64,000 nt of DNA from Lachnospira hominis (ex Liu et al. 2021) (GCF_014287955.1 NZ_JACOPD010000002.1:124001-188000), one strand, 5' to 3'. Positions 44,067 through 53,086 are shown, counted from the first letter of the stretch. Notes: a model not told the origin generated them from the letters alone. Numbers and translations are program-made.

Positions 44067-45529
44067 TCTTTTCCACCCTTCAGACTGTATAAATTTTTCA
44101 TCGCAGCTTTGTCGAGCTTATAATATCTCATTGCAAATAAAGTTATAAGCCAGCCAATAATAGGTATTATACAATAAAAGAAAATTGTCATCCATTTTAA
44201 TGGCTGCGTAAGTTCGTCGCCAACCTGAGGAAACACTTTTGAATAACCTATAAGTGAAAGTAATATTCCCACAAAAAATGTTCCCAGTGCCGAAAATGAT
44301 TTGTCAATAAATGAAAATAAAGCTCCCATGATTCCCGGAACAAAATGTCCGCTTATTGTATATTCATAATCAGTACAGTCAGCTATCATAGGCACAACCA
44401 TATTGTTTGTTATTGATTTTACACCATTGAGCAGTGCAAATACTGTCAAAAATACTATCGTTATAAGATTAATATTCGTAACTGATACTTTTGTAAGGTC
44501 GCAAAAAATCATCATAATCATCAATACAGACTGGAATATAATTGCAAACCATGTCGCTCCTGTCATTGCTTTTTTCTGTCCATATTTCTGTGCATATTTA
44601 ATTCCTATATAAATAATTCCAAGATTAGGTATTCCAACTATTATGCCAATAATTCCAGCAAGAGGATAATTTTTCATAAGTATGCCGTATAGCATGACAA
44701 TAACTGTAGAATTGCCGTAAACCATAGCAGCGAACTTATCTGACGCAGCCGCAATTATAAGCATTCTTATAGGTTTATTATGCTTTAAAATCGAAACATA
44801 ATCGCGGAATTTAATATTCTGGGGCTTATCACCCGAATTATTATTTTCAAGATTAAAAAATTCTTTTCTATCTTTCTGCCATATTCCTATTACAGCCAGA
44901 ACCGTACATATTGCCGATAAAATAACAACAGTTATTACAAATTCAGCAAAAAGCTCACTGGAATTAAAATTTTTATATTTATGTATAAGATATACCGAAA
45001 CATAAAATGCTGTAAGACCATGTGCGAACATTATAAATGTTGAATCAAAAAATGTTATAAGCGGTCTCTGGTTTACATCGTTCGTTATAACTGACTGACC
45101 TGATTTTACAACTGTTGTCTGAAAAGTATATCCTATTATATACACAGCATAAATTATTATAAAATACGGTGCACGTATAATACGAGGCACAAGGTGTGTT
45201 GTAAAAAAAAGCAACAGTGAACTTGCTGCCATAAGAATATATCCAAGAACTATAAATGGCCTGAATTTTCCAAATCTACCATTTGTCTTATCAAGAATAT
45301 ATCCTATAACAGGGTCTGTAATTCCGTCAAACACCCTCATTCCGGTAAGAATAAATGATATTACAACTACACCTATTCCCGCAATGCCATTGGCATAATA
45401 TGATACATATCCCATCATTGCCAGAAATAAATTAGTCGATGTATTATTAAGCGAAAAAAAGGCTATCTGCCAGATATGTGCCCTATTTTGTTTTATTTTA
45501 TTATCCTGCCCATGTACTTCTTTTTTCAT
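44063..45529 (-). CDS. GPH-family sugar:cation symporter (MFS)
   Basis: This 488-residue transporter has about twelve membrane segments and belongs to the glycoside-pentoside-hexuronide family. It shows the diagnostic early motif GMRVFDGITDPVIGYILDKTNGRFGKFRPFI (about 70-100; Asp and Arg residues). Substrates of the family include melibiose, lactose, xylosides and glucuronides. Specificity cannot be read from the sequence. The start chosen is the ATG at 45529, 7 bp after the radical SAM gene; a TTG at 45556 would overlap it. It lies between the radical SAM gene and the GH13-like gene in one operon. Confidence 0.85.
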   Translation of the reverse strand: MKKEVHGQDNKIKQNRAHIWQIAFFSLNNTSTNLFLAMMGYVSYYANGIAGIGVVVISFILTGMRVFDGITDPVIGYILDKTNGRFGKFRPFIVLGYILMAASSLLLFFTTHLVPRIIRAPYFIIIYAVYIIGYTFQTTVVKSGQSVITNDVNQRPLITFFDSTFIMFAHGLTAFYVSVYLIHKYKNFNSSELFAEFVITVVILSAICTVLAVIGIWQKDRKEFFNLENNNSGDKPQNIKFRDYVSILKHNKPIRMLIIAAASDKFAAMVYGNSTVIVMLYGILMKNYPLAGIIGIIVGIPNLGIIYIGIKYAQKYGQKKAMTGATWFAIIFQSVLMIMMIFCDLTKVSVTNINLITIVFLTVFALLNGVKSITNNMVVPMIADCTDYEYTISGHFVPGIMGALFSFIDKSFSALGTFFVGILLSLIGYSKVFPQVGDELTQPLKWMTIFFYCIIPIIGWLITLFAMRYYKLDKAAMKNLYSLKGGKE

Positions 45530-45536
45530 TATATAG

Positions 45537-46451
45537 TCAAACTCCCTCACAGTCAAATTCAGGGATAAAGCTTTCCGATGCAGTCTCTCCCTCCTGGATA
45601 AAACCGTTTACAACTCCGAGTTCAATGGCATAATCAACAACTTCATCATATTCTTTATCTGTCACTTTCCGGTTTATCTCAGGGTACTTTTCAACCTGTT
45701 TCAGCGGTGTGTACTGGTTCATAATACTTATATAAATATCATCTTTAAAAGTTTCATATAAATACTTTATAACATTTTTTGAATCATATGTCATCCCCGG
45801 CAGTATAAGATGTCTTACTATCATTCCTCTTTTCATAATTCCACGTTTATCAAAAACTGGTTTTCCAACCTGTTTAAACATCTCATCAAGAGCTTTGGAT
45901 GCAACATCAAAATAATCTTTTGCATTGGAATATTTAAGCGACAGTAAACCATCCATATATTTCATATCCGGAAGATATATGTCAATAAGACCATCAAGAA
46001 GCTTTAAAGTTTCTATGTTTTCATAACTGCCTGTATTGTATACAATTGGAATTATCAGTCCGTTCCTTCTTGCTTTTTTTATAGCCTGTGCAATCTGCAC
46101 CACAAAATGTGTCGGCGTTACAAGATTAATATTATTGGCACCTTTTTCCTGCAATTCCAGAAAAATATCAGCAAGCCTGTCAATGCTGATAATCTTCCCT
46201 GTTTGTGCCGCGGCTATATTTCTGTTCTGACAAAATACACATCTTAAAGTACATCCTGAAAAAAACACAGCTCCTGAGCCTTCCTCTCCTGAAATACATG
46301 GCTCTTCCCACATATGCAGGGCCGCTCTTGCAACACAGAGTTCATCCGTCATAAGGCAGTAGCCTTTTTCTTTATTTTTTCTGTTTTTTTTACAATTTCT
46401 TGGACATAATTTACATTCGGACATTTCCTTATCCGCAATATTTTCAGTCAT
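45537..46451 (-). CDS. radical SAM protein of the PflX/PflA-like group
   Basis: This 304-residue protein has an N-terminal Cys-rich segment (CKLCPRNCKKNR...GYC, about residues 11-30) that could hold an extra Fe-S site. The radical SAM motif FFSGCTLRCVFCQNRNI (C-x3-C-x2-C) lies at about 68. VTPTHFVVQIAQAI, LPDMKYMD and RHLILPGMTYDSKNV follow, as in PflX/YjjW-type activases. Its target glycyl-radical enzyme is not in the window. The ATG at 46451 overlaps the protease gene stop by 8 bp, with AAAGGA upstream. Confidence 0.85.
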   Translation of the reverse strand: MTENIADKEMSECKLCPRNCKKNRKNKEKGYCLMTDELCVARAALHMWEEPCISGEEGSGAVFFSGCTLRCVFCQNRNIAAAQTGKIISIDRLADIFLELQEKGANNINLVTPTHFVVQIAQAIKKARRNGLIIPIVYNTGSYENIETLKLLDGLIDIYLPDMKYMDGLLSLKYSNAKDYFDVASKALDEMFKQVGKPVFDKRGIMKRGMIVRHLILPGMTYDSKNVIKYLYETFKDDIYISIMNQYTPLKQVEKYPEINRKVTDKEYDEVVDYAIELGVVNGFIQEGETASESFIPEFDCEGV

Positions 46452-47121
46452 GTTCTTTTCCTTTTTCATTCATAAGTTCCTGCATCTTCGCAAATGCTTC
46501 CTTTATTCCTCCGACGCCATTTACAAGTCCTTTATCTACAGCTTCCTGTCCGACAAGAATTGTTCCTAAGTCTTTTGTCAGAATTCCGGTGTTCATCATC
46601 ATTTTCTCCAGTTCATCTTCCGAAACCTTTGAATGTGATGATATAAACCTGACAATTCTGTCCTGTATCATTTTAAAATAATCAAATGTCTGTGGTGCAC
46701 CTATAATCGTTCCATTCATTCTTACAGGATGAATAATCATAGTTGCCGTCGGTGCAATAAAACTATAATCTGTACTCACTGCAAGCGGTACTCCTATGCT
46801 GTGTGAATCACCAAGCACAAGCGAAACTGTCGGCTTTGACATTGAAGCAATCATCTCTGCAAGAGCCAGCCCTGCACTTACATCACCACCAACTGTATTC
46901 ATAAGAAATAATACACCATCTATCTCTTCATTATCTTCAATTGATGCAAGCTGTGGCAGAATATGCTCATACTTTGTTGATTTACTTGATGCCGGAAGAA
47001 CATCGTGTCCTTCTATTTCACCGATAATCGTCATTAAATGTATTTTACCATGTTTTTTATTATTCTCAAGCACTACCTGTCCAAAGTCCTGAATTTTCTT
47101 ATCTTTTTCCTTTTCTTCCAT
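46444..47121 (-). CDS. ClpP-like/TepA-type serine protease
   Basis: This 225-residue member of the ClpP/crotonase-like clan resembles B. subtilis TepA (YmfB) more than housekeeping ClpP. It shows GEIEGHDV, VLFLMNTVGGDVSAGLALAE (oxyanion loop region), GDSHSIGVPLAV with the likely nucleophile Ser, and ATMIIHPVRM with the His. The N terminus is highly charged (MEEKEKDKKIQDFG). TepA-type proteins are linked to protein export and spore germination proteins in Bacillus, and the substrate here is unknown. It is the first gene of the six-gene operon. Confidence 0.82.
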   Translation of the reverse strand: MEEKEKDKKIQDFGQVVLENNKKHGKIHLMTIIGEIEGHDVLPASSKSTKYEHILPQLASIEDNEEIDGVLFLMNTVGGDVSAGLALAEMIASMSKPTVSLVLGDSHSIGVPLAVSTDYSFIAPTATMIIHPVRMNGTIIGAPQTFDYFKMIQDRIVRFISSHSKVSEDELEKMMMNTGILTKDLGTILVGQEAVDKGLVNGVGGIKEAFAKMQELMNEKGKEHD

Positions 47122-47205
47122 ATACTGCCCCCGTTTTTATAAATTAAAAATATTATCACTCCATAATATTGTGCTTTTAAAATTTATTTTTATTCACGTA
47201 TGGAT

Positions 47206-47233
47206 ATACTATTCACATTAAGACATATTGCAA
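47206..47233 (-). promoter_or_regulatory. probable promoter of the tepA-to-HAD operon
   Basis: On the minus strand TTGCAA (47228-47233), 16 bp, and TAGTAT (47206-47211), about 85 bp before the start of the protease gene. The divergent plus-strand gene has a TATAAT-like box near 47339 and a small palindrome ACTGT-TGAA-ACAGT at 47279-47292. Confidence 0.5.
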
Positions 47234-47369
47234 TGAATGACCGCTTATATTAAAATAAAATATAACTTTTAATTATGGACTGTTGAAACAGTTCTATTCA
47301 AATGTAATTTTTACACAAGCGGCAAAAGTTTAATTTGCATATAATTAAACGCAGAATTGGAGAACACTG

Positions 47370-48356
47370 ATGATTGATTTAACAAAAATGATAGACAGTT
47401 TCACACACAAGCATGTTTTTATACAAACACACAATTTTCCTGACCCCGATGCAATAGCAAGTGCTTACGGTCTTCAGTATCTTCTGCACAGCAGAGGTCT
47501 TGAATCTACTATTATTTACAAAGGAAAAGTTGAACACGGAAGTTCAAATGCAATGGTTAAAAAGCTTGGTATTAAAATCATTGAATATTCTGATATGACT
47601 GATATGTCACAGGATGCAGAAATAATTCTTGTTGATTCGCAGAAAGGCAATGCCAATATAATCGACATGCCCGGAAATGAGGTGGTCTGCATTGACCATC
47701 ATCCTATATTTGGCAAATCACAATATACTTTTTCTGATATAAGACCTGAAGTTGGTGCATGTGCTTCAATGATAGCACAATATATTTTTGATGAAGGTCT
47801 GCAGATACCCGACAATATTGCAACAGCACTTTTATACGGAATACGTATTGATACTGCCGGATTGAGCCGTGGTATGTCCAATCTTGACCTTGATATGTTT
47901 TATAAATTATTCAATCTTGCCGACCGCAAAAAGATTGCCGAACTTGATAACAACACTCTGCGTAAGACAGACCTGCTTGCATATTCCTCAGCAATTAACA
48001 GCATAAAAACATATGGAAAAACATCATATGCCAATACCGGATATAACAGTCCAGAACCGCTTATTGCTGCAATATCTGATTTTATTATGATGCTCGACAC
48101 AACTGACAACACAGTCGTTTACTCTGTAAAAGATGACGGAATAAAAATATCTGTGCGAAGCGTCGGAACAATTAACGCCGGAAAGGTTGCCAATCAGGCA
48201 CTTGAGGGCATCGGAAGCGGCGGCGGACACGAAAATATGGCCGGTGGTTTCGTTCCTTATGATAAACGTATTACAGACCCTGTCCACAACGATAAATATA
48301 TTTCCGAGCTGACCAATGAAATTGAACAGCGTTTTGCCAATGTGATCGATGGCTGA
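47370..48356 (+). CDS. DHH-family phosphoesterase (NrnA-like)
   Basis: This 328-residue member of the DHH/DHHA1 superfamily likely degrades nano-RNA, pAp or cyclic dinucleotide products. It has THNFPDPDAIASAYGLQYLL (metal-binding Asp residues), ILVDSQK, the DHH motif CIDHHPIF (about 108), TALLYGIRIDTAGL and the C-terminal glycine loop GIGSGGGHENMAGG of the DHHA1 domain. The ATG follows GGAG by about 8 nt. It is the first plus-strand gene and ends in a strong terminator. Confidence 0.9.
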   Translation: MIDLTKMIDSFTHKHVFIQTHNFPDPDAIASAYGLQYLLHSRGLESTIIYKGKVEHGSSNAMVKKLGIKIIEYSDMTDMSQDAEIILVDSQKGNANIIDMPGNEVVCIDHHPIFGKSQYTFSDIRPEVGACASMIAQYIFDEGLQIPDNIATALLYGIRIDTAGLSRGMSNLDLDMFYKLFNLADRKKIAELDNNTLRKTDLLAYSSAINSIKTYGKTSYANTGYNSPEPLIAAISDFIMMLDTTDNTVVYSVKDDGIKISVRSVGTINAGKVANQALEGIGSGGGHENMAGGFVPYDKRITDPVHNDKYISELTNEIEQRFANVIDG

Positions 48357-48420
48357 ACACCTTCTGACTACCAAAAAACACTTGATTTTCACCTAAAACC
48401 GACAAACATTTTTTACATGT

Positions 48421-48467
48421 AAAAATCCCCGCAAGCCTCTATCTACAAGGTTTTGCGGGGATTTTTG
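48421..48467. terminator. strong bidirectional terminator
   Basis: AAAAATCCCCGCAAgCC and GGttTTGCGGGGATTTTT form a long GC-rich stem. T runs stand on both strands, so it serves both the DHH gene and the convergent tRNA gene. Confidence 0.92.
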
Positions 48468-48472
48468 ATGTA

Positions 48473-48545
48473 AGCTACCAGCCGGAATCGAACCGGCGAC
48501 CTTCTCATTACGAGTGAGACGCTCTACCGACTGAGCCATGGTAGC
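48473..48545 (-). tRNA. tRNA-Thr (anticodon CGT)
   Basis: On the minus strand the cloverleaf folds fully. The acceptor GCTACCA pairs with TGGTAGC, the D stem is GCTC/GAGC, and the anticodon stem TCTCA/TGAGA has loop CTCGTAA (anticodon CGT, reading ACG). The T arm is GCCGG-TTCGATT-CCGGC. The discriminator is U and the CCA end is not encoded. Its transcription ends at the hairpin at 48421-48467. Confidence 0.96.
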
Positions 48546-48559
48546 ATGAAACAAAAGTT

Positions 48560-48588
48560 ATGTTACCATATCAAACAAAAAAAGTAAA
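48560..48588 (-). promoter_or_regulatory. tRNA-Thr promoter
   Basis: On the minus strand TTTACT (48583-48588), 17 bp and TAACAT (48560-48565) end 15 bp before the mature tRNA 5' end. Confidence 0.7.
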
Positions 48589-48616
48589 GATTTTTTACAA
48601 CTTTTATCATTTTCCT

Positions 48617-48636
48617 GGCATATGCATGCTTATGCC
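48617..48636. promoter_or_regulatory. inverted repeat upstream of the ABC transporter
   Basis: GGCATA-TGCATGCT-TATGCC is a perfect 6-bp inverted repeat (nearly self-complementary throughout) about 55 bp before the ABC ATPase gene. It may be an operator; no clear promoter can be assigned beside it. Confidence 0.4.
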
Positions 48637-48691
48637 GGACACTTCCAACACAAATGCATAATATAAGATATAACCTGATTGGAGCCCTGTT

Positions 48692-49459
48692 ATGAAAAAT
48701 ATTCTTTCCATTAAAAATGTAAGCTATTCTTATCATACACAGGAAGGTGAAACTCCCGCCCTGACTGACATAAGTTTTGATGTCAGCTCCGGAAGCTTCA
48801 CATGTATTGTCGGTCCGTCCGGATGCGGCAAATCTACACTTCTTTCCCTGATTTCAGGGCTTTTGCATCCCGACAGCGGTGAAATATATATAAATGGATG
48901 TAGCTCATCCGGTTCACTTCTTCATATAGGATATATGCTTCAAAAAGACAGTCTTTTTGAGTGGCGTTCTGTTTATAAAAATGTCCTGCTTGGTCTTGAA
49001 ACAAGAAAAATGCTCACACCGGAAAAAAAGGAACTTGCTGATAAAATGCTTGAAACTTATGGTCTTGCCAATTTTAAAAATGTAAAACCTTCACAGCTTT
49101 CAGGTGGAATGAGACAGCGTGTAGCCCTCATAAGAACACTCGCACTTGAACCTGATATACTTCTTCTTGATGAACCATTCTCTGCTCTTGATTATCAGAC
49201 CAGACTTGAAGTAAGCGACGACATATATAAAATTCTGAAAGAGCAGAACAAAACGGCAATCCTTGTAACTCATGACATTTCCGAAGCAATTGCAATGGGT
49301 GACAAGGTTATTATTTTAAGTGCAAGACCCGGACGAATTAATAAAATTATAGATATAACATTTGATAATCTGACAGACGGACGCACACCTTTTAAAGCAA
49401 GAAGTTCTCCCGGATTTTCTGATTATTTCAACACAATATGGAAGGAGCTGGTACAATGA
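48692..49459 (+). CDS. ABC transporter ATPase, nitrate/sulfonate/pyrimidine-type
   Basis: This 255-residue ATPase is of the SsuB/TauB/ThiZ family. It shows Walker A VGPSGCGKSTLL (about 41), a Q-loop in YMLQKDSLFEW, signature QLSGGMRQRVALIRTL, Walker B ILLLDEPFSALD and H-loop LVTHDISEAI, then SARPGRI, typical of this family. It energises the permease whose gene overlaps it by 4 bp. No substrate-binding protein and no riboswitch are adjacent, so the substrate (sulfonate, nitrate, thiamine precursor or riboflavin) is open. Confidence 0.92.
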   Translation: MKNILSIKNVSYSYHTQEGETPALTDISFDVSSGSFTCIVGPSGCGKSTLLSLISGLLHPDSGEIYINGCSSSGSLLHIGYMLQKDSLFEWRSVYKNVLLGLETRKMLTPEKKELADKMLETYGLANFKNVKPSQLSGGMRQRVALIRTLALEPDILLLDEPFSALDYQTRLEVSDDIYKILKEQNKTAILVTHDISEAIAMGDKVIILSARPGRINKIIDITFDNLTDGRTPFKARSSPGFSDYFNTIWKELVQ

Positions 49460-50244
49460 GTGCACAACAGCAGGCCTACCTTAAACAAATAAAAAAATAC
49501 AAATTATTTATCACATTATCGAGGATTTTTCTTTTTGTTATTTTCCTCTTTTTGTGGGAAATTTCGGCAAGATTCGGCTTGATAGAAGCTTTTATATTCA
49601 GTTCACCATCAAGAATCTGCATATGTTTTTATAAAATGCTGATTGACGGAAGCATATTAAAGCATGCTGCTATTACACTCGGCGAAACTTTTTTCAGCTT
49701 TGGTCTCATAATTGTATTCAGTATTGGCACCGCCCTGCTTTTATGGCTTTGCAAGCCACTATCCGACATACTTGAACCGTACCTTGTAGTTCTTAACAGT
49801 CTTCCTAAATCAGCACTTGCACCAATGCTCATTGTCTGGCTTGGTAACAACGCGAAAGCAATTATTGTAACAGCCATATCCGTTGCAATTTTTGGTACAA
49901 TACTAAATATATACACAAGCTTTGCCGATACAGACCCTGATAAAATCAAGCTTATGAAAACTTTCGGTGGAAGCCGTTTCCAGATTCTTACAAAGCTTAT
50001 CCTTCCGGCATCATTAAACACAATTGTAAGTAATATGAAAGTCAATATCGGTCTCTGTCTTGTCGGCGTAATCATTGGTGAATTCCTTGCTGCAAGAGCC
50101 GGACTTGGATATGTAATAATTTACAACAGTCAGATTTTTAATATGGATCCTATTGCAATGTCAATAATTATTCTGTGCATTATTTCAATGATACTTTTCA
50201 AAATTATTGATTTAATACAGAAATGTGTTGAAAAATTATATTAG
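49456..50244 (+). CDS. ABC transporter permease (SsuC/ThiX-like)
   Basis: This 262-residue protein has about six membrane segments and the BPD_transp_1 domain. It includes LVVLNSLPKSALAPMLIVWLG, MKTFGGSRFQILTKLILPASL (the EAA-type coupling loop) and GVIIGEFLAARAGLGYVI. The ATG at 49456 overlaps the ATPase stop (ATGA), with AAGGAG upstream; a frame starting 18 bp earlier lacks a site. It forms a transporter core with the ATPase. Confidence 0.9.
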   Translation: MSAQQQAYLKQIKKYKLFITLSRIFLFVIFLFLWEISARFGLIEAFIFSSPSRICICFYKMLIDGSILKHAAITLGETFFSFGLIIVFSIGTALLLWLCKPLSDILEPYLVVLNSLPKSALAPMLIVWLGNNAKAIIVTAISVAIFGTILNIYTSFADTDPDKIKLMKTFGGSRFQILTKLILPASLNTIVSNMKVNIGLCLVGVIIGEFLAARAGLGYVIIYNSQIFNMDPIAMSIIILCIISMILFKIIDLIQKCVEKLY

Positions 50245-50260
50245 CCTTTCATAATTTTTA

Positions 50261-50289
50261 TTGACTTTTTATATTATTCGTATTAGTAT
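50261..50289 (+). promoter_or_regulatory. promoter of the DUF5721 gene
   Basis: TTGACT (50261-50266), exactly 17 bp, TAGTAT (50284-50289), about 32 bp before the start codon at 50321. Confidence 0.65.
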
Positions 50290-50320
50290 ATATTATATAA
50301 ATTTTAATGGGGTACTTAAT

Positions 50321-50815
50321 ATGATTTCACTAACTATCAAAGATACTAAGACTTTCATGTCTCATCTTCTTATAAAAGACACATTTGATAATATGCTCCT
50401 ATCAGAAGCAGCCATAGTAACGGGCAACACCTATAATATCAATGGTTCAATCAACCGTTCTTTTTTCTCTGATGATGAGCTGGCTTCACTGGCCAGCCCG
50501 TCATATTCGCAGTGGTCTAAGATAAAGCCGGTGTGTTTTGGTCTCATTAAAGGTAATAAAGTTCCTACATCATTGAAGATAATATTTCTCTTATCAGAAG
50601 GTGACACATCACAGCTGGCCGGGCAGACCGACATTAATCCAGAAGATATCAACGGACTTTTTATAAATATACGCTATTCTGACTCAGGACTTACGCTTGT
50701 AACAGGAACCTCTGTCAGAACATTTACACTGGATAAGTCACTTGAGCATGCTTTTGACTCATATGTAAAAGTATTCCTTGAAACCTCCGGCATTAACTAT
50801 GAAGAAATTTCATAG
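50321..50815 (+). CDS. DUF5721-like protein
   Basis: This 164-residue soluble protein of unknown function matches the DUF5721 pattern as I recall it. It starts MISLTIKDTKTFMSHLLIKDTFDNMLL, followed by EAAIVTGNTYNINGSINRSFF and GLTLVTGTSVRTFTL. It has no catalytic motif, signal or membrane segment. The start at 50321 has GGGGT 7 nt upstream; a frame opening at 50261 would run through the promoter. It is a single gene between the ABC transporter and htpG. Confidence 0.7.
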   Translation: MISLTIKDTKTFMSHLLIKDTFDNMLLSEAAIVTGNTYNINGSINRSFFSDDELASLASPSYSQWSKIKPVCFGLIKGNKVPTSLKIIFLLSEGDTSQLAGQTDINPEDINGLFINIRYSDSGLTLVTGTSVRTFTLDKSLEHAFDSYVKVFLETSGINYEEIS

Positions 50816-50868
50816 AATTTTAATAATCTCCTGCAGCCGTGTATTTATGCGTATTACGCCCCTTTCTG

Positions 50869-50931
50869 TTAGCACTCATTTGTTTTGAGTGCTAATTTCT
50901 TCTTGACTTTGTTCATTTCCTGTATTAAATT
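50869..50931 (+). promoter_or_regulatory. htpG promoter with perfect CIRCE operator
   Basis: TTAGCACTC, nine bases, GAGTGCTAA (50869-50895) matches the CIRCE consensus exactly, so HrcA should bind. The promoter follows at once: TTGACT (50903-50908), 17 bp, TAAATT (50926-50931). The operator sits just upstream of the -35 box rather than over it. Confidence 0.92.
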
Positions 50932-51027
50932 ACATTCTAGATTGATTTATGTTAAATTCATTTTGAATTAACAGGCACATAAAAGCTTATCAGGCTTTTA
51001 AATATATTTAATGGAGGATTGATTAAT

Positions 51028-53022
51028 ATGGCAAACGAACATGGTAATTTATCAATTAACAGCCAGAATATTTTCCCTATAATTAAAAAATGGATGTATT
51101 CTGACCATGATATTTTCTACAGAGAATTAATTTCTAATGGTTGTGATGCAATCACAAAGCTAAAAAAACTTTCTTTAATTGGTGAGTATGAAGCCCCTGA
51201 TGATATTGAATATAAACTTGACGTTAAAGTAAGTCCTAAAAACAAGACTATCAAAATCATTGATAATGGTATTGGTATGACTAAGGATGAAGTAAATGAA
51301 TATATTAACCAGATAGCATTTTCAGGTGCAGAAGCTTTCCTTGAAAAATACAAGGACAAGACTAACGAAGACCAGATTATCGGTCATTTTGGTCTCGGTT
51401 TCTACTCTGCATTTATGGTTGCTGACAAAGTAACTATCGACACGCTCTCTTTCCAGAAAGATGCAACAGCAGTTCATTGGGAATGTGACGGCGGTACTGA
51501 ATATGACATGAAAGATTCTGACAAGCAGAATGTCGGCACAGAAATCACGCTTTACCTTAATGAAGACAGTTATGAATTTGCAAATGAATATAAAGCAAGA
51601 GAAGTTATTGAAAAATACTGCTCATTCATGCCTATACCTATCTTTTTAACTAACGAGGATGAAGAACCAAAGACAGAGGAAATTCCTGAGGAAGAAGTTA
51701 CAGAAAAAGATACTGTTATTGAGACATTTATAAAAGAAGCCGAGACAGAAGAAGTCGAAAAAGAAGACGGAACAAAGGAAACAGTCGAAAAAACTCCTGC
51801 CAAAAAAATGGCTAAGATAGTAAAACGTCCTGTTCCTTTAAATGATATTCATCCACTTTGGACAAAACATCCAAACGAATGCAGCGATGAAGATTACAAA
51901 GAATTTTACCGCAATGTATTCCACGATTATAAAGAACCTTTATTCTGGATTCATCTGAACATGGATTATCCATTTAATTTAAAAGGTATTCTTTATTTTC
52001 CAAAGATTAACACAGAGTATGAAACTATTGAAGGCACAATAAAGCTTTATAATAATCAGGTATTCGTTGCTGATAACATAAAAGAAGTTATACCTGAATT
52101 CCTGCTTCTTCTCAAAGGCGTTATTGACTGCCCTGACCTTCCTCTTAATGTTTCAAGAAGTGCATTACAAAATGATGGTTTCGTTAAGAAGATTTCTGAG
52201 TATATTACTAAAAAAGTCGGTGACAAGCTCACAGGAATGTACAAAACACAGAAAGAATCATATGAAAAATATTGGGATGACATCAATCCATTTATCAAAT
52301 TCGGTTGCTTAAAAGATGAAAAATTTGCAGAAAAAATGAATGATTATATTATCTTTAAGAACATTGACGGCAAATATCTCACACTCAAGGAATGTCTTGA
52401 AGAGAATAAAGAACATCATGAAAATACTGTATTCTATGTTACTGATGAAACAGAACAGAGCCAGTATATCAACATGTTTAAAGAAGCCGGTATTGATGCT
52501 GTAATCCTTACACATAACATTGATCAGCCATTCATAACTCACCTTGAGTCTAAAAACGAAGGTGTTAAATTTGCAAGAATAGATGCTGACTTATCAGACA
52601 GCTTCAAGGAAGAAACAAGTGAAGATGAATTGAAAGAAATATCTGAAACACTCACTGAAACTTTCAAGAAAGCTCTTGGCAAAGATAATCTTAATGTCAA
52701 AGTTGAAAAGTTAAAGAATGCATCTATTTCATCAATGATTACTCTATCTGAACAGGACAGACGTATGCAGGATATGATGAAAATGTATAATATGTATGGC
52801 ATGGATCCATCTATGTTTGGTGCCAACAGCCAGACACTTGTCCTCAATGCCAATAATGAACTTGTCAAATATATTGCTGAACATAAAGATGGCGAAAATA
52901 CAACTCTCATGTGTGAACAGCTTTATGATCTTGCTATGCTCAGTCATGCACCACTCACACCTGAACAGATGACTAATTTTATTGCAAGAAGTAATAAAAT
53001 TATGGAATTGCTTGCTAAATAA
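51028..53022 (+). CDS. htpG: HtpG (Hsp90) chaperone
   Basis: This ATP-dependent chaperone is 664 residues. The N-terminal GHKL ATPase domain has FYRELISNGCDAITKL, IDNGIGMTKDEV and GHFGLGFYSAFMVAD. A charged linker rich in Glu/Lys (about 215-265) is unusually long for a bacterial HtpG. The middle domain has PLWTKHPNECSDEDYKEFYR and NVSRSALQND, and the C-terminal dimerisation domain ends with SNKIMELLAK. The start at 51028 (MANEHG) has GGAGG 10 nt upstream. Transcription is behind a perfect CIRCE. Confidence 0.95.
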   Translation: MANEHGNLSINSQNIFPIIKKWMYSDHDIFYRELISNGCDAITKLKKLSLIGEYEAPDDIEYKLDVKVSPKNKTIKIIDNGIGMTKDEVNEYINQIAFSGAEAFLEKYKDKTNEDQIIGHFGLGFYSAFMVADKVTIDTLSFQKDATAVHWECDGGTEYDMKDSDKQNVGTEITLYLNEDSYEFANEYKAREVIEKYCSFMPIPIFLTNEDEEPKTEEIPEEEVTEKDTVIETFIKEAETEEVEKEDGTKETVEKTPAKKMAKIVKRPVPLNDIHPLWTKHPNECSDEDYKEFYRNVFHDYKEPLFWIHLNMDYPFNLKGILYFPKINTEYETIEGTIKLYNNQVFVADNIKEVIPEFLLLLKGVIDCPDLPLNVSRSALQNDGFVKKISEYITKKVGDKLTGMYKTQKESYEKYWDDINPFIKFGCLKDEKFAEKMNDYIIFKNIDGKYLTLKECLEENKEHHENTVFYVTDETEQSQYINMFKEAGIDAVILTHNIDQPFITHLESKNEGVKFARIDADLSDSFKEETSEDELKEISETLTETFKKALGKDNLNVKVEKLKNASISSMITLSEQDRRMQDMMKMYNMYGMDPSMFGANSQTLVLNANNELVKYIAEHKDGENTTLMCEQLYDLAMLSHAPLTPEQMTNFIARSNKIMELLAK

Positions 53023-53046
53023 GTAATTTTAACGTATTATATAAAA

Positions 53047-53086
53047 GAAAGGCACTGGGATTATATTGCCTCAGTGCCTTTCTTTT
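53047..53086 (+). terminator. htpG terminator
   Basis: GAAAGGCACTG (53047-53057) and CAGTGCCTTTC (53072-53082) form a perfect 11-bp stem followed by TTTT. Confidence 0.88.
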
